The position numbers were made by a program, and so were the translations under genes. Shown here piece after piece: positions 12,685 through 27,830 of a stretch of 64,000 nucleotides of DNA. A model generated the notes under the pieces. The model did no database searches. It had not been told where the DNA came from and saw only the letters and a program-made list of their open reading frames with translations. Source of the stretch: Nosema muscidifuracis (lineage: Eukaryota; Microsporidia; Nosematidae); NCBI GenBank assembly GCA_028335825.1, contig JAIOKI010000023.1, positions 186,001 through 250,000 of the forward strand, in the 5' to 3' direction. How positions within the stretch are numbered: the first letter of the stretch is position 1; each line of letters begins with the position of its first letter.

Positions 12685-15600
12685 CATTCTTCTAAATTCA
12701 TAAAAGAATCCAGAATATTTTATTTAAATAGCTTTACATAAATTAAAATGTGTAAAAACTATCAGTCAGTGAAGATTTGAAATCAGAATGTAAATTTTAC
12801 TTGTTCATTCGTTTTTAAATTTGTTGTATTTATTTGTCATAAGATGGAATAAGAATTGTTCCAATTGTTTAATTTAAAATTAGATAGAGGCTTAAATATT
12901 TAAAAATAAATATAAGATGGCTTGTGGCGTAATTCTCAGAGATGCAGTTTGTTCCGAGATTGAACTATAAAGAACTGATACATGATTTCTCGACTTTCAC
13001 TGGTATGTATATATTATAATTAAATTTATTTAATTTCTCCTGTCTCCTCTTATGGTATCCGCTTCTCTTCCTTAGCTATTTATGTTTTAGAATCGATTAA
13101 TTAAAGAAATAATAAATAATGAACCTCATGAAAAATATTATCTCAATTGAAATTTACTATTTTCGCATTAAACTACACGATTAATTTTCAATTAACTACA
13201 GCATCACTCTTGATAAATTAAAAGTAATTATTAATAAATTAGATAAATTATATTGATTATGTGGTAATAATAACATATTCTCTTATATCATCTTAAAAAC
13301 GTTTAAAATAAATTTCTTTATCTATATATATTTTATATCAAATAAAAGTTTTTAGGATATCTTGATTGCATGGTCTAATTATAATAGCATTCTGCTCATC
13401 TTTTAATTTTTTAATTAATCGATAAAAACTATAGTCGATGGTTTTGAATACGTAGTCACTAATATTCTATATAGCCGAACATTGGCTGAAAACAGCAAAT
13501 GATATTTGAAAAAAAAATTAAAATATTGATTTGAAAGCGCTTTAAAGACATCCGTAAGATTAATTAATGATTCTTTGCCAAACAAATCTTAAAAATGATT
13601 TTATTTGATAAAAAGAACTCATTATTTAAATTTTACTATACATTAAAATTAAAAGAAATAAATATAATTGACGAATTTTTAATTTTATATCGATATACTG
13701 CGCCAATAAAAAAACGACCTGAAATACAAATATAAAACTATTTTTAATTAGCTCTTAAATATTGAGGTATAGAACTCATTGATATTTTTATTTATAATTT
13801 TAAAAAGTTCTATAAGTTGTAAAACTATTGTTTCATAATACTGCTGAAACAGAAGGAAACTCGTGAGGATCTTTTATAAAGCTAAAATTATGATATAGAA
13901 ACAAAACGATTGTTTTATCTATTGTTTATAAAATTATATTTCAGTCTAATATTAAATTCTCAATTTATTATAATTTATCTCATATACATCATGCTTTTTA
14001 GGCCCATAATAGAAATTTGTTATGTCGAACTTAACTACATCACAATGTTTTAAAATATGTTATAATGATAAAGTTATAATAGAATTAAAAAGTATTATTG
14101 TAGCTATTTTGAATAAAATTCTTTATCATTAAAATTTAATGCTTAGATTATAAGAGAACAACTCATAATGACAAGTAAATTAATAACCGAGTTATATTAA
14201 ACATGAGTTTAGAACTACTGGTAATGATATCAGACTACTTAAAAAACATTCTATACTATTAGCTTATGTATAGATGAATATCATATGTACCTAACAAAAT
14301 TTCTTCTCAAATATTTAATTAAATCGGTTCTATAGAGTTCATTGGGCCTGATTATCACACGACCTTGAGTTTAATAATTTTCTCAGTATCATGTTTGCCT
14401 AATTATAGTGTTGATTAGTTTAAAAACTTTATAAATACTTAAAATACACCTAGAGCTTTCTGAATAACATATGTGAAATTATTCTAATAATGTTTTACCT
14501 CAGAAGAGTTTAAATTTACCTTTAAGTAATAATAATTTTTTTAACTATATTTACATATAAAATAATTTCTGTTTGTTATGAGCTTATTCCAAATGTGTTT
14601 TAAACTAACCTCTACCTACTTCCATAAAGTGATTGTTGTTAATTTTTTATTGGTTTAATGTTTACGTTCTTCCTAAGTTTAATGTCTTTGAGTGATTCTA
14701 AATATTTATACCTGAAATTTATTTATAAAATTGTAATTAAAATAGATTAGCAATATTTGTAAAAACGATATCTCAGAGATTTCATATAGGTGTATTATTG
14801 CTCTTATTCAGTAATTCTTTGTCTCATGTTATATATAAATCATGAGTCAATAAATCAACAACTATATCAGTAAATTACTGATGTGACTTTTTCATTATAC
14901 ACTTGATGCTTTTGTATTGATAGAGGAAGTCTTAGTATACATTTAAGGCTTTCATTTAGCAATATTTATTGCTACGATAATTTGTTCGAAACTCTTTTGA
15001 TTATTCAAAATAATCATTTAGAAGTAAAAATAAATAAATAAGTACCGTTGATACATGTGGCATCATTTGTACTTAGAAATATATTTTATAAAAATTGATA
15101 TGTTTATATAAGAATAAAATAAAAATGAAGAGTTAAATATGAATTTAGTAAATATTTTGGAATAGAAATAAGCTATAGAGATGTATTTATTAAAGAGTAT
15201 GGTGAATTTCAATCTATAAGAGAAGAGATTTTGGATCTTGCGATCCTAATGTCCTGTCTCGTATCGTTCAGTTTTAATACTTATGTAATGATTTAATGCT
15301 ATAATAATAAATATTATAGAAATATACAACACTCTATAAAAAATTATGTTTAGTCGAAAATTTGATTAATAGATAAATTAAATGGACTTAATAATTTCTC
15401 TTATATTTCATATTTGTAAGTATCGATAAATAAGAAAAAAAATCTAAAATGTTTATTTTATCTCTACATCTTACTTATTTTTTTACTAAAACTTTCTACA
15501 TTCTGGGTATGCACACCAGTTATAGAATCCACAAGCCTGTATTTATGAGTAATTATTGAATGATTAATCTTTTTTCTATTAATCTATATGTATTATGCTT

Positions 15601-18600
15601 CCAGATTTATAACGCTTTCAATTATAAGTATCAAAGCATCAGATGATTTGTTCATATTCATTTGCCAGAACTTACCTTTATCTATAATAGTCAATGATTA
15701 TCCTTGTGTTATTGAACTTCTCTTTCTATGAGACTTAAAATTATAATTAAATTGGTCTCATCTATTTAGACATTTTTATTTATTTCGCCTAGTTTTATAG
15801 GCTTCACTATATTAAATTATTCTTTTTATTCTTCCTATGGCATTTCTGCCAACTCAAACAAAATAAAATATATAAGACTGTTAGTTTTTAACGATACAAT
15901 GTAATTTTTGATAATCATTAACATTTATAAGGCTGTTATGAAAAAACTACAATAGATAGCAGAAAATAAAGTTAAAAATGTTCGGAAATAGAATTAAAAC
16001 ATCATTAGTTTATACCTAAAGTACCTTTTGAAAATTTAGTCGAAATCATCTTTTATAATAATAAACACAAGATATTTTATCATATAATATATAGCCGCCT
16101 CTTTATCTTCTAAAAATTAAAAAAATGTGTTCTGAACGTGCAGGATATTTTGGAAAACTTCTTTGAAAATTCTGCAATAATGATAGAATAACTAATTGAT
16201 ATACTAAATCTAATAGAAAATGATATCGTAATATATTATAGATTATGAATTTAAATCACCTAATTGATGTTAATGAATATGAGAAAAATAAGAATGCAAT
16301 ATTATAAAAAAAATTAATATCTATCTATTCAGAGATGTCAAAGAAGCTTCACACAGAAAATATTTATTGTATAAAGGGAGTTAATTATTTACTAGTAAAT
16401 AAATTCGAAATAATGATAAATTATTGGCTCTAAATAGAATAAGAAAATCTTGTTTTACAATGATAAAATTAACGAATTGATAGTTAAAACAAAATAATTC
16501 TATTGTAGACCTGATAAATAAAAATGAAATATGATAGACGTAGAAGCATTAAATAACTGCACCAAGATGTGAAAACTGAATATAAGATTTGTAGAGAAAT
16601 AATTATTGAAAATTAGAAGTTGGTTAATAAAGAAAACATATAATAATAAAATTTACAAGCAAAAAGAATTTGCAGCAGGGAGATTAGCCAAATTACAAAT
16701 GTTTAGAGTAAAACATTCATTAACTAAAAAAATAATATGAGAAACTAAATCTTAAAATTATGAAATAGACGTATTTTGTGCTAAAGAAAATATAATGACT
16801 AGGAATATAGAACTAATCAATAAACGCATAAAGAAATGTGATATTATGCCAAGTAGAAACTAACCCTCAACAGAGCCTTATAATGATAATTAAAAGAAGA
16901 AAAATAATTATTTGGAATAGACATAATAAAAATCGGTAGACTATGTAAAAATATTAAGTGATTATAAATCATTTTACATAATATTTTATAGAGGTAATTA
17001 AATAAAACCTTAAAGAGAGATTTTATAATGGCTATAGGAATAGTCTTAAAGTGTTAATATGCCGGAAACAATATCAGCTATGATTTAAAAAGAGATGTTC
17101 TTATATTAAGATTTAAAATTAAAAAGTAAGTGTAGAATAGCATAATAGTAGAGAATATAATAATACAAATCATAGTACTTTCGATAAATTGTACGTTGCC
17201 ATTTATAGTTTCTACAATTCTTATATATATTTTTTATTATCAAGTGTCTCATAATCTAAGAAATAATTTTAACCGTACTGTTATAAATCTTAATATCAAT
17301 TTTTTTTAACTCATCCACACAAATTATCTTCAAAGTTAAAATTCGATAATCGTGTTAAATCTTTATTCTTATTTCAAAATTAATATATTATCAAATAATT
17401 AAGCAGCATACCTCATCTCTTAATATAGTTATATAATATTTTAAATATATTTATTTGTTTTATTGTTCTTGTGACATTATTTTTTAACTTCATCAATCTT
17501 TACCTCTGTAAAATGTATATTTCTTTCATTATCAGCATTCATTGAAAATAAAAGTAGTTAAGTATTTTCTTAAGTGATAAAACTATAAATTTATATGTCT
17601 TTGTAATATTTTTCAATCTAAGTCTAATAAATCATAATTAATCTACATTTTACGTTAAATCTCAAATCATCAATTTTTCTTTTTTAAATTACCATAGGGT
17701 TTAACTTAGTAATTTTTTCTTTATGATTCACTAAAAGCTTTTTAAGTTTTTGTGTGTAAAACAGTCAGTCTGCTCCGAAATATAGATCTTCGACCTTTTG
17801 TGTCCATTATAACTCAATTCTTAAGTATATGATATCTAAAGCCTTAAAATTCATAACAACAAACTTACTTTGTCTCTATAATTTTGCTAAATACTAATAT
17901 CTCGCAAATAGATATTTTTATATATTTGATTTTAAAACTAAATCTTCTTAAAAATAATCTTGAACCATCAATTGTCTCAAGCTTTTAACACTCTCGTATG
18001 CTTTACTTTTGTTAATTTTCTAAACGCCTCATTAATTATATAGAATCGTATATTCTTCATTAAATGCAGCAAAATATTCAACAGTGTTTGCTGTAATACA
18101 TTCGGTGTCTGAAAAATGATTTCTATTATTTCTACTATTAAATTTTACTTATTTCTTTCTTTACTAGAACACCTGTTAACCAAAATAGCATTTTTATACA
18201 CAAAAAAGATTAATTTTTTAATTTTTCCTCTTTTTATGTTATTTATTAGAGATTTTAAGGTTTCTGCCGCTACTAGTTCTACTAGCTATTTTTAATTCAT
18301 ACTTTTTGACTACTTTGATCACTTCATTGAGCGTTATAATAATATGCGTAAAATTTATTCTGTATAATTTTAGTGATTTATTTTTTCATCTTTCTAAATT
18401 TCTTATTTAAACTCTCAACTATTATATAATTTATCCATAACACATTTGAGTATTTTTTTCGAGTTTTTAAGCCTTGATATCTTCAAGAGTTTGCTATCTG
18501 TTGTTTAAATTCATTAAGAAACTCTGATTAGTCTTTACTAACTTCTTTCCCAATAAATAATTGTTTATTTTGCAGTCTTTTTTTCAATAAGGTTTTCTTT

Positions 18601-18900
18601 GATCTCAAATTTAATAATTAATTTACAGACAGTGACAAAAGTGTGAAGATAGCAATATAAAGATGAACATAATTTGATGCGTATTTAAATTATAATTAAC
18701 TTTTAACATAAATAAAAATCTAATAAGATGTAATAAGACTAAACACAAGGAGATTAGAAAAAAACAAATAAACCCAATTTATTAAATACGCATCTTCTTT
18801 GTATGACCAGACCACACAATGAATACCACAGCAACTAATAATATTACTTTATGTGATATTGATTAAATTTTAGGATAATACATTTAGCATTGAAGATCTC
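12685..18900. other. No recognisable gene; probable old transposon debris
   Basis: About 6 kb of AT-rich DNA without a frame above 60 codons. Faint plus-strand coding-like stretches (for example 16.6-16.75 kb, Lys/Arg-rich) and minus-strand ones (17.7-17.85 kb, perhaps a gypsy RT/RNase H linker) suggest strongly decayed retroelements. None is good enough to name. Confidence 0.4.
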
Positions 18901-18949
18901 GACCTAATAATTTTCCAAACCATAAGAATTGAATTTTCCTGTAACATAT

Positions 18950-19600
18950 ATAAATAATTAATTATTATTTCTATATATTTTGAGTGAAGTAAAATTAAAT
19001 AAAAGACAATTTGTCATAACTAGAAATGAAGAATAAAAATACAAAGACTGAGCAAGAAACAAATGAATGCTAACTATATTAGCTTTTAACAAAAACAAAA
19101 AGGGAACCACTTCAAAATAAGTAGCATGCTGGAATTTAGTCATTTCTAAAGCATATACATTGAAATATCCTAAGGAAGATCATAGATTTAATAAAACCCG
19201 TGTGAATAAATGCCTAGATGAACATTTTAAATATATAGTGCCATACTGTAAAAATCGACACAAAAATCTCTAAAGTTTACTTTTTAATGAAGCAGAAAAG
19301 CACACGTTATTAGCTGTAGAATGATGTCGATTTCATTAGAAAAATCAAATGCTGAACGAAATATTTAGACCAAAATCTCTCAATTAAGTAAATATTAATA
19401 CGAGAAAACTGGGCGAAATGTTTAATAAAGGGAAATTAGTTATTTTTAATTAAACCAAAATACATAGCCTAATAATAATCATTCAAGCAATTTAACACGT
19501 TCATGATAAAGCAACTAAGCAATAATATATTATAAAGAATCTAAGCTTTATATTAATAAAATTTGTAGGAGATGAACTGACAACAGCAAAAAAACTGATT
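18950..19600 (+). mobile_element. Decayed LINE ORF2 C-terminal part
   Basis: On the plus strand near 19290-19345 the sequence reads LLFNEAEKHTLLAVE then CRFH, aligning with the C-x2-C...H...C finger region of the intact LINE ORF2 (residues 1142-1165), followed by a Lys-rich stretch like its C-terminus. Stops interrupt the frame. Extents are approximate and the assignment rests on one motif plus its surroundings. Confidence 0.4.
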
Positions 19601-21480
19601 GATAATATTAAACTGGTACTGAACAAGTTTAAAGAATACTAACAGATAATCTTTTTTCTCGAAAAAATGACGTTTATGAAATAAAGAAATTGAGAAACGA
19701 GAACATAAATTTCGAGTTGGATGAAAATGACCTATAACTTCTCCCAGGAAAATAACTGAAAACAAAATCATAAGTTAGACAAAAAAGACCCAAAAATCAA
19801 ATAAAAAAGATCTACAACACGAGCATAAATTATATGATGCTAATATTATCTAGCATTGAGAAATTTGCAAAATATTGATGACACTATCGAATTGAAAAGT
19901 CATGAGACAGGATAGAATATACAATTATTTAATTGAAAATCTAAATAATATAGTCTGACAATATGTATATACGATGAAAAAGTGACAAATGGTTCTGATA
20001 CATTACATATTGTTCACGTAAATAACATCTTTGTCTGAAAAATATTTTAGTTATATCACATGTATTTTGAACTTGTATAAATTAATATTAAGTAAGGTCA
20101 CAATAATCTAAACGATAATAAAAATGTTTTTAGGAAAAAGAAATAGGTTTAATAAAAAAAGAAACGGGCAGCAAAAGAGCAAGCACTGACCAATATAATG
20201 ATTAATAATGCAAATTTAACCAAAATGAATACTTCTTGTATAAATGTAAAAATCTTTTGACTCTGTTACACATAATATTTAAATTCGTAGATATAAAAAT
20301 TGGGAATGTGTCCGTGTATTTCAAACCCTCAAATGACTAAAATTGAAATAGAGCCTCTAATATAGAATAAAAATGCATCTGTACTCAATAAATAAGCCAT
20401 AAAAGAATACTACAAGAAGATAAGATCTTATTTCTCTTATTTGTTTTATGTCTTGATCTGATCTATTAAGTAAAATATTAATGAGATATATCTGCACATA
20501 TAAATTAAATTGACATATAAGATTTGTTACTAATCATATTATCTTTAATAGTGATTAAAGCTATCTGCAAAATAATAAAAATGAGTTGAAAGAAATTGTA
20601 GTTACAACAAAAAAATCGTTGAAACAATTGGCTAATAATAATAAAGAGCAAACGACAATAAACACCAAAGTAATAATTTTTATAATTAGTTGAGAGGGCA
20701 ATAATACTAAATTAAAGTGCAGAATTAATAAAAGCATAATTCTTAAAAGAATAGAAATCTTCTAAATCAAATGACTTAATAGAATACATTATTATTACTA
20801 ATAAAAAGATAATTAATAATCATGTCCAGAATTTATAATGAATAAAAGAGAAGATACAAATTACAAATTGAATTTCAAGTTAAATCTATAAGTCAGATAT
20901 ATGTGTTCTTGATAAAATAAGTAATTCAACTATGAGGTAGGAATTGCTTCTTTGGATAACTTAAAAAAATTGAAATGTAAAGAAATATAAGTACGATTTA
21001 TTAACTAAATACTGTGAGCTGCTTCTTAAATACAAAACGCTAATTGTATTTTGTGTAATGGTGTTCTGAAAAAAAATCACAAACACTATATAACAGAACT
21101 AGATTTGAACAATAAAGGAATGAAAAATATTCAGATCAAAATATTAAATATAACTATTGAAAGCTAAAAATTAAAAGTGGCTGAGTTGGCTCTAGCTACG
21201 CATTAAACATAAAAAAATAAAGATGAGATTGGCAATATTTAATTCGAGAAGAAAATCGATATATGTTTACAAGTAAATGCAACTTGTAAATAGCAATATG
21301 TATAGACTATATTCTATTTTATTTGTTTAGAAAGTCTTAACATTACTACTGAGTTTAGAGACACCTTCGGTCTCTTTTTCTTTTTCATGTCAAATATATT
21401 TTATTGAACATCATTTATTTATAGCAATTTACTTATATAAAGTATCTGAAATGAAGTTTTTTCAAACACAAAAAATTTAT
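19600..21480. other. No recognisable gene
   Basis: AT-rich, A-biased on the plus strand. No motif, RNA gene or clear repeat is recognised. Confidence 0.4.
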
Positions 21481-24400
21481 GATTCTTCATAGTGCTATTT
21501 TTTTACTTTCATATTCTGAAACTGAATGTGTGACAATCAGTATCGCCTTGTCAAGCCTATTGAGTTGGTTGACGTATTTATTAGTTTATCTTTACTAACT
21601 TTAATTTAATACTTATCACTTACTATTGTTTTTTATTAATTTTATTTATTTGATCTATTATCTATCTTTGAGTACTAATTTTCTTTTTAATTATGTCATT
21701 TTCATTAATCTTAACTTTACGAAATTACATTCATAATTTCAAATTCTTTCAAACAGTTCTGTCGATGTCTCAGTATTGCATTTTAATTTTCAAAAATGAA
21801 CACTTTATTCATAGTAAGTTTAATTTCACGATGTAAAGTATTATTTACATCCAAGAACTTTGATATTGTATTCTTAGTAGGCCATTTGGATTGTTTTAAA
21901 GTATCTCTTATGGTTGAAATTGCTCTTCTATCATTACTCTAATAGTAATAGAAAAAAGAAAATGTTCTTTTTATTTTTTACATCATTTGTTCAACAATTC
22001 ATTATTAAATTCTTTGATAAAATTCAATATTTTACATACATCTTTTTTTCAAGTATTTACCAAATATATTTCTGCTAAAATAATCAATGCCAAGAATGAC
22101 TAAATTATTCTTTTTTTAGTTCTGGTATGTCAAATGCAATTCTCCTTAGAAAAAATATACATGAAATTCCTTGTATTAAAATGTTTCTTGTATTTTCGCA
22201 TGCAAATTCAACATTTATGGAGTATCTATTTATTTTTCTCGGTGATACTATAACACTATTCTTTTCTATATCTTTTTCCTATGATTTAGTCCTATGCGAT
22301 TATTTATAATCTTCCTTTCCAGATCATCTTATATAAATGGTTGAAGATCGATTTTATTATTAATATTCTTTGATTGTATTCTCATTAGTACATATGCTGA
22401 TATTAGTTCATTATCTTTTCTATACTTAACATAAAAATTAAATTTTTGAACAGATAAAACCATCGCTGTATCCTTGGACCATAATTTCAACTTTATCTTT
22501 ATAAATTATATATCTCTGTGATAAGTCATTAAAATAAAAATTTATTTAATCAAATAATATTAGAGTTTCTTCTTGCTTATTAATTCACTAAAGCTTCTCT
22601 TTCTGCTAAATTTAAAGTTCTTGATAAGTAAACAATATGTTTTTTGTTCTGTTTCAATTGTAAAATATCCATCAACATCTGAGATAAATAATATCAATTT
22701 AGTTTTCAACGTCCCCTAAATTATTTTGAATGCTTTCTCTTTTTATCTCAAAATATAAATTTAATCTCTTAAAATTAGCCTATATAGTTGATGTGATAGG
22801 TCTAATGTACTTTTGCGAATTGTCTATCATAATTAATAATACCTATAAATATCTGAAGGTCTTTTTTATTTTTGGATTTTTTAATCTGTTGTTCTTTGCA
22901 CTCTGTCTAAACTAAGTTGCCTTATATTAAAGAATTTCTCATATCCTAAAAACCTTATATTTTCAATTTTTAATTTACTTTTCTATGTTTTCTATAAGAT
23001 TATATTCTTTTAATCATTGCAATACTTTCTCCAAGTTCTTCATTAATTACTATAATAATTAATATATCATCAATGTATATTAATCGCATTTCTCTAATGG
23101 TCACAAAGCATGAGTTGCATCAATCTTTTTTTGTGTAAAACGCTGTCTTCATTCTAACATATTTTATTAAAATAATTCGAAAAAAATATTTCTTACCGTG
23201 CAATAATGATATTAGTTTTTGAGGATTTCGAATACAATTATATCGGCAATATCATTCATTTTTTTCTGAATTAGACACAATCTTAGTTTTTAATTTTTTG
23301 AACTAAAATATGTTATTTTAATGATGAATTGCTCTCTTCCAAATATTTTTATCTTGTAACGTTTATATTGGTGTGCGATCCTTAGTATCTACAGAACATT
23401 CTATTGGTTACATCTTACTTTCTTTAGATCTTTTTGGACAAAAATTAATCTTAATTAATTCTTCATTCTTAATGTTATCTATGATACTAAAAGTCTTCAT
23501 AATTTTTTAATTTTTATCCACACTTAAATTTAGGTCATTATAAATTTGAATTGATTATTAGTTTTTTTCAGATTTACACGATTTTTCAACGACATAGCAG
23601 TTTACTTTTTATTATATATTTATATAGTTTTCCATAAAACTCAACAATAAATTTATATTATTGATCTTTATGTTTTCGATATATAAATCGTAAGAAACAA
23701 TATTTTCATTTATAAAATTTATAGGTTCGTAATTTTATTTATCTGAGCAATTTATGAATAGCAATTTTTTCGTGCAATAATAACATTTCACTTTGGCATG
23801 TTCTGTTTGTTGTTCTTCTATTTAGTAAATTATTCATCCATTATTTTTATTAAATTATAGTTTTAAATTTTTCTCAATTTAATAACTTTCAATAAAAAAT
23901 ATTGCGTAATATTTCAGGTATAGTTTCTCTTCTTAATTTCTAAACCACATCTTTTTATGTTAGGCTATTTTCATCATATTTATTTTCTAATCTTTTAATA
24001 TACTACTCTTGGACTTATCTCCATACCTTCATAGATATTCAAAATCATGCTTAATGCAATGTTAATTACTATTTCTTTGAGTTTATCTAATGATTTTGGT
24101 ATTTTCCCTTCAAATATATAAAACCAATTTTTTATCGAAGAGATATTTCTAATATAATTATTATTTTGTTTTATGTCTTGTTTCTCAAATTCTTATTAGC
24201 ATTTCATTATGAATATTTCTCTTTTTCTTTCTAAAGATGATATTAAAGCCTTGTCCTAAATTATTATTTCTGAAGTTCTTAGATTTGCAGCTATAAGATA
24301 TCTGATTCCAAATATATTATCAACTTCGATGCATTACTCAAAGGCAAAGGCATTTGTGGCAAGCTTTGAAACACATTCGGGGTTCTCTTCTTTTATGTAT
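21480..24400 (-). mobile_element. Ty3/gypsy fossil (gag zinc knuckle to RNase H)
   Basis: Minus-strand fossil with parts in the usual gypsy order. A nucleocapsid zinc-knuckle remnant (KCYYCTKK, near 23.79 kb) is followed by an RT catalytic stretch YIDDILI near 23.06 kb, then DLQIFIGIINYDRQF (the gypsy equivalent of the ELxSFLGLxNYYRxF block) near 22.87 kb, and an RNase H end (VQKFNFYVKYRKDNE) near 22.43 kb. Integrase would lie below 22.3 kb but is not recognised. The element is old and broken many times. Terminal repeats were not found, so ends are approximate. Confidence 0.7.
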
Positions 24401-24900
24401 AAAATATATTTTTAACATATATCATTTCGTATTACAATATAACTCCAATAAATAAAGCTAATCGTAAATGATTAATTTTTCTTATCTTTCATACCTCTAA
24501 GTATTAAATTAAGTTTCATTTTGAAAGCAAATATCTTTCCAATGAGAATGTGGTGGAGCATCACACATTTTTATCATAATAATTTGCTTATAAATTTATA
24601 TCTGTGTAGTGAACCAACATTTTATGTTGATAATAAATATAATGACATACATTATGTCTCGAGAAAATAAATAAAACTTCGATTTTATAAGTATAATACG
24701 AAAAAAACATATAGATAATCTCAAAAGTGTCAACATAGAAGACTAGTTTCAAAAGCTAGAATAAGTATAGTTGTGATATGCTTGGTCCGAAAACAATTAA
24801 GATTTAATACAATAGATTTGATAAACGACGTAATAGAAGACAGCTTTAAACTTATCGAAAAGTCAGACGAAAACAAGCGCTACTTACTATCTTCAATGTA
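24400..24900. other. No recognisable gene
   Basis: AT-rich spacer between two oppositely oriented gypsy fossils. Confidence 0.4.
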
Positions 24901-27830
24901 ACTAAAGCACGACAAATATCATTTCATAGTTTAAATCGAATTGACAAATTACCATATTTTTATCAAATAACTCTATAACAAGATAAATGCGGGGCTTGGT
25001 GTTTAATATTGTCTTACAGAATGCAACGATAACCAAAATCAGAGAATATCACAAGATCTATTTATGCTAGGAATAAGTAGGAATATCAAGAAGTTTCTTA
25101 TAAAAAAGGTCTTTAAGAAGTACAAGATATATTAGAAGATATAAAAGAATAGAAGAATTAAAGAATTAAAGATAGTTATTGAAGATAAATAAATCCAACA
25201 ACATATAAGTGAATCTGAAGGTTAAGAAATAAGAAAAATAAGCAAATATATATACGAATGAAACTAATAAGACTTCAAAAAAAATTAGTAAGAATTATAC
25301 AATCTCTTTCTTAATGTACAAACAATTTAGTTCTCTTGAGATTTTATAGACTGATGTAATCATTCTAAAACATATGTATACAGTAAATGTAGGCTCGGGT
25401 TCCAAACACAACTTTATCTTGAAATAATGTGCTAAACTGTTACAATTTTTATTCAAAGATGACAAAGAAATAATCTGCATAAATAAAACAGTAGAATGTA
25501 ACATAAGTACCGAAAATGTCTTACAGTGAACCAATGTAAAACTCTACTTATACTAAAACCTTTCAACGAATATAATATTAGTAAATTTATTTCATTTTCA
25601 GACTAGGATGGTAATTGACTACTCAAAGAAAAATAATTTGAAACTGAACAGGGCTGGAAATAAAAAAAATTACTGAAGTACCAATAAGAACTCGAAAATT
25701 TATTTTAAGAAAAACTATACTTTATTAAAACAGAATTCCTAAATAAATAAATTAAATCATATCTTAAAGTACAAATCTAGGAGAAATAGAAACAGATAAA
25801 TATTTCGTAATATAAAAAACTTACATTATGAAATTCTATAAACATAACCAACAGAAACTAAAGAATAGATACAGAGGATTTAATAAAATGAAATTATATA
25901 GGAAAGTAACTAAAGTTACTTCGGTCCGATATTTATCATTAAAAAATGGAAAATAATTTTAGTAGTAGATTATAAAGACGAAATACATATAATCCATTAA
26001 ATGATACAATTTCCCAGAGCTCTGAATAAAATCTGTACTAACTAGGTAGATCTTTCAAATAGTTTTTTTCAATTAAGATTAGATAATTAATATAAATAAT
26101 TTTTGATATTCAATATACTAGGAAGAATATTCAAATGCACAGATTTGCTTTTGGATTAAATAGGATTCAAATTGTTTTGTCATGATAGAAATACTTTAAG
26201 ATATAGAAACCATTTCAATATACATGACAATATTATATTTTCAGCAAAAGACACCTATGAACATGAAAAAAATCACTTGAGGTATTAAAAAGACTAAAAA
26301 AGTATAATGTAAAGATTAACTTTAAAAATCAGAGTTTATAACAGATCAGATGGATATTATAAATAATAGAGTCTTCAAAGGTACTCAACAAAATTTAGAA
26401 CCATAGAGAAATCGATGATAAAGAGTAAACGAAATATTCAAAAAATTATAAGTATACTAAACTGGGATATAAATTTTATACCAAACATAAGTCCAGAAAT
26501 TATAGAGGTCATATAAAAACTAAAGAAGAAATAAAAATTACAGAATTAAATATTATCTGACGACTGTAGAAATATAATACCGTGAAACTACATTGAAATT
26601 TATACAGATAACAGAATTCTACTATTCAAAACAAAATAGTGATAGAATAAGAATATTGAAATTATTACTGAACGAATATAGTTTTTGTCTCAATACAATA
26701 GAAGGTAAAGAGAATGAAATCGCAGATCACCTGATCAGGCTTTTATTTAGACACGGAAGAATTTAAGAAGTTCAAACTGGAGCCATTTAAATTAAAAAAA
26801 ATGAAATAAGAATTTATAAACCCAATAGATCAATATGCAAAAGATAGGTAAAAACAAGCGAAACTACAAATAAGATTCAAAATAACTGAAAAGAGGCAAA
26901 AACAAAGAATAATGATCACAGAAGAAGTAAAAAGAAAGTTTATCAATTTCATTTAGAAGTGTTTAGTTATTCAGATATGCAAGTGACTTATCATAATATA
27001 AAAAATTCTATGGTTGCAAATATGTGAAAAAAAGCGATCAAGAAAGTTATCGAAGATTGTGATATGTTCTAAAGAATATTTAAGCTCTAAAATAATAATA
27101 AACTGCTTAATAAAAGTAAAAAACGCATTTAAAAATTGTATGGATTAAATTGAAGAATACTTTCTTACAGCAACTGAAATATTTACGAGGTACAATTGAG
27201 TCTATTATCTAACATAATCTCATGAACTTTCATGTCTAGAAGAATGAACGAAAAAACAATTATTACTTAATAACACATAACGAAAGAAATTATAAGCAAA
27301 AAGTACAATGAATATCTAAGATAAAATAGTATTATTCTAGGTGATACCTTCAAAGTATAGCCAACCCTCAAACAAAATGATAGCAAAGACTATTAGAATG
27401 TTCAATAATGAAAAAATAGTGAAAAGAATACATACAAAACTAGATATAAATTACAAAATATTAATACTACATTTATCATTTATGAAATTGTATGGATATA
27501 ACTTTTTAACTCCTGATGAAAAACAAATAAGTACATTAAGGTAATAAATAGACAAAACGGCTAAATAAAATAGGATTAATATAATATAAATGATTAAGTA
27601 TTTGTAAATAAATTTGATGCAACAAAATAAAGAAAATCAGGAGAAGAAACGATAGACTGGTTTGGAGATGATAGATGAATATAAACACGTGAATTACATA
27701 AAATGAAAGGGGGAAATGTGATAAACCTACATTTTATATAAATAAGCAATTTAATGACATAAATAAAATGTTTATTTTTGAAAATTAAACCATGATATTC
27801 AATCTCATTTCTACAAAATGCATTTATCAC
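24900..27830 (+). mobile_element. Ty3/gypsy fossil (RT, RNase H, integrase)
   Basis: Plus-strand fossil. Near 26.2-26.35 kb the RT reads IIFSAKDTYEHEKNHLEVLK, the block that follows the catalytic YxDDI in gypsy elements. Near 26.65-26.75 kb an RNase H end appears (LLNEYSFCLNTIEGKENEIA). From about 26.95 to 27.1 kb comes a degenerate H-H-C-C integrase N-terminal region (TYHNIKNSMV, then EDCDMF). It is convergent with the minus-strand fossil to its left only in part order. It is old and broken many times. Ends are approximate and no LTRs were found. Confidence 0.65.
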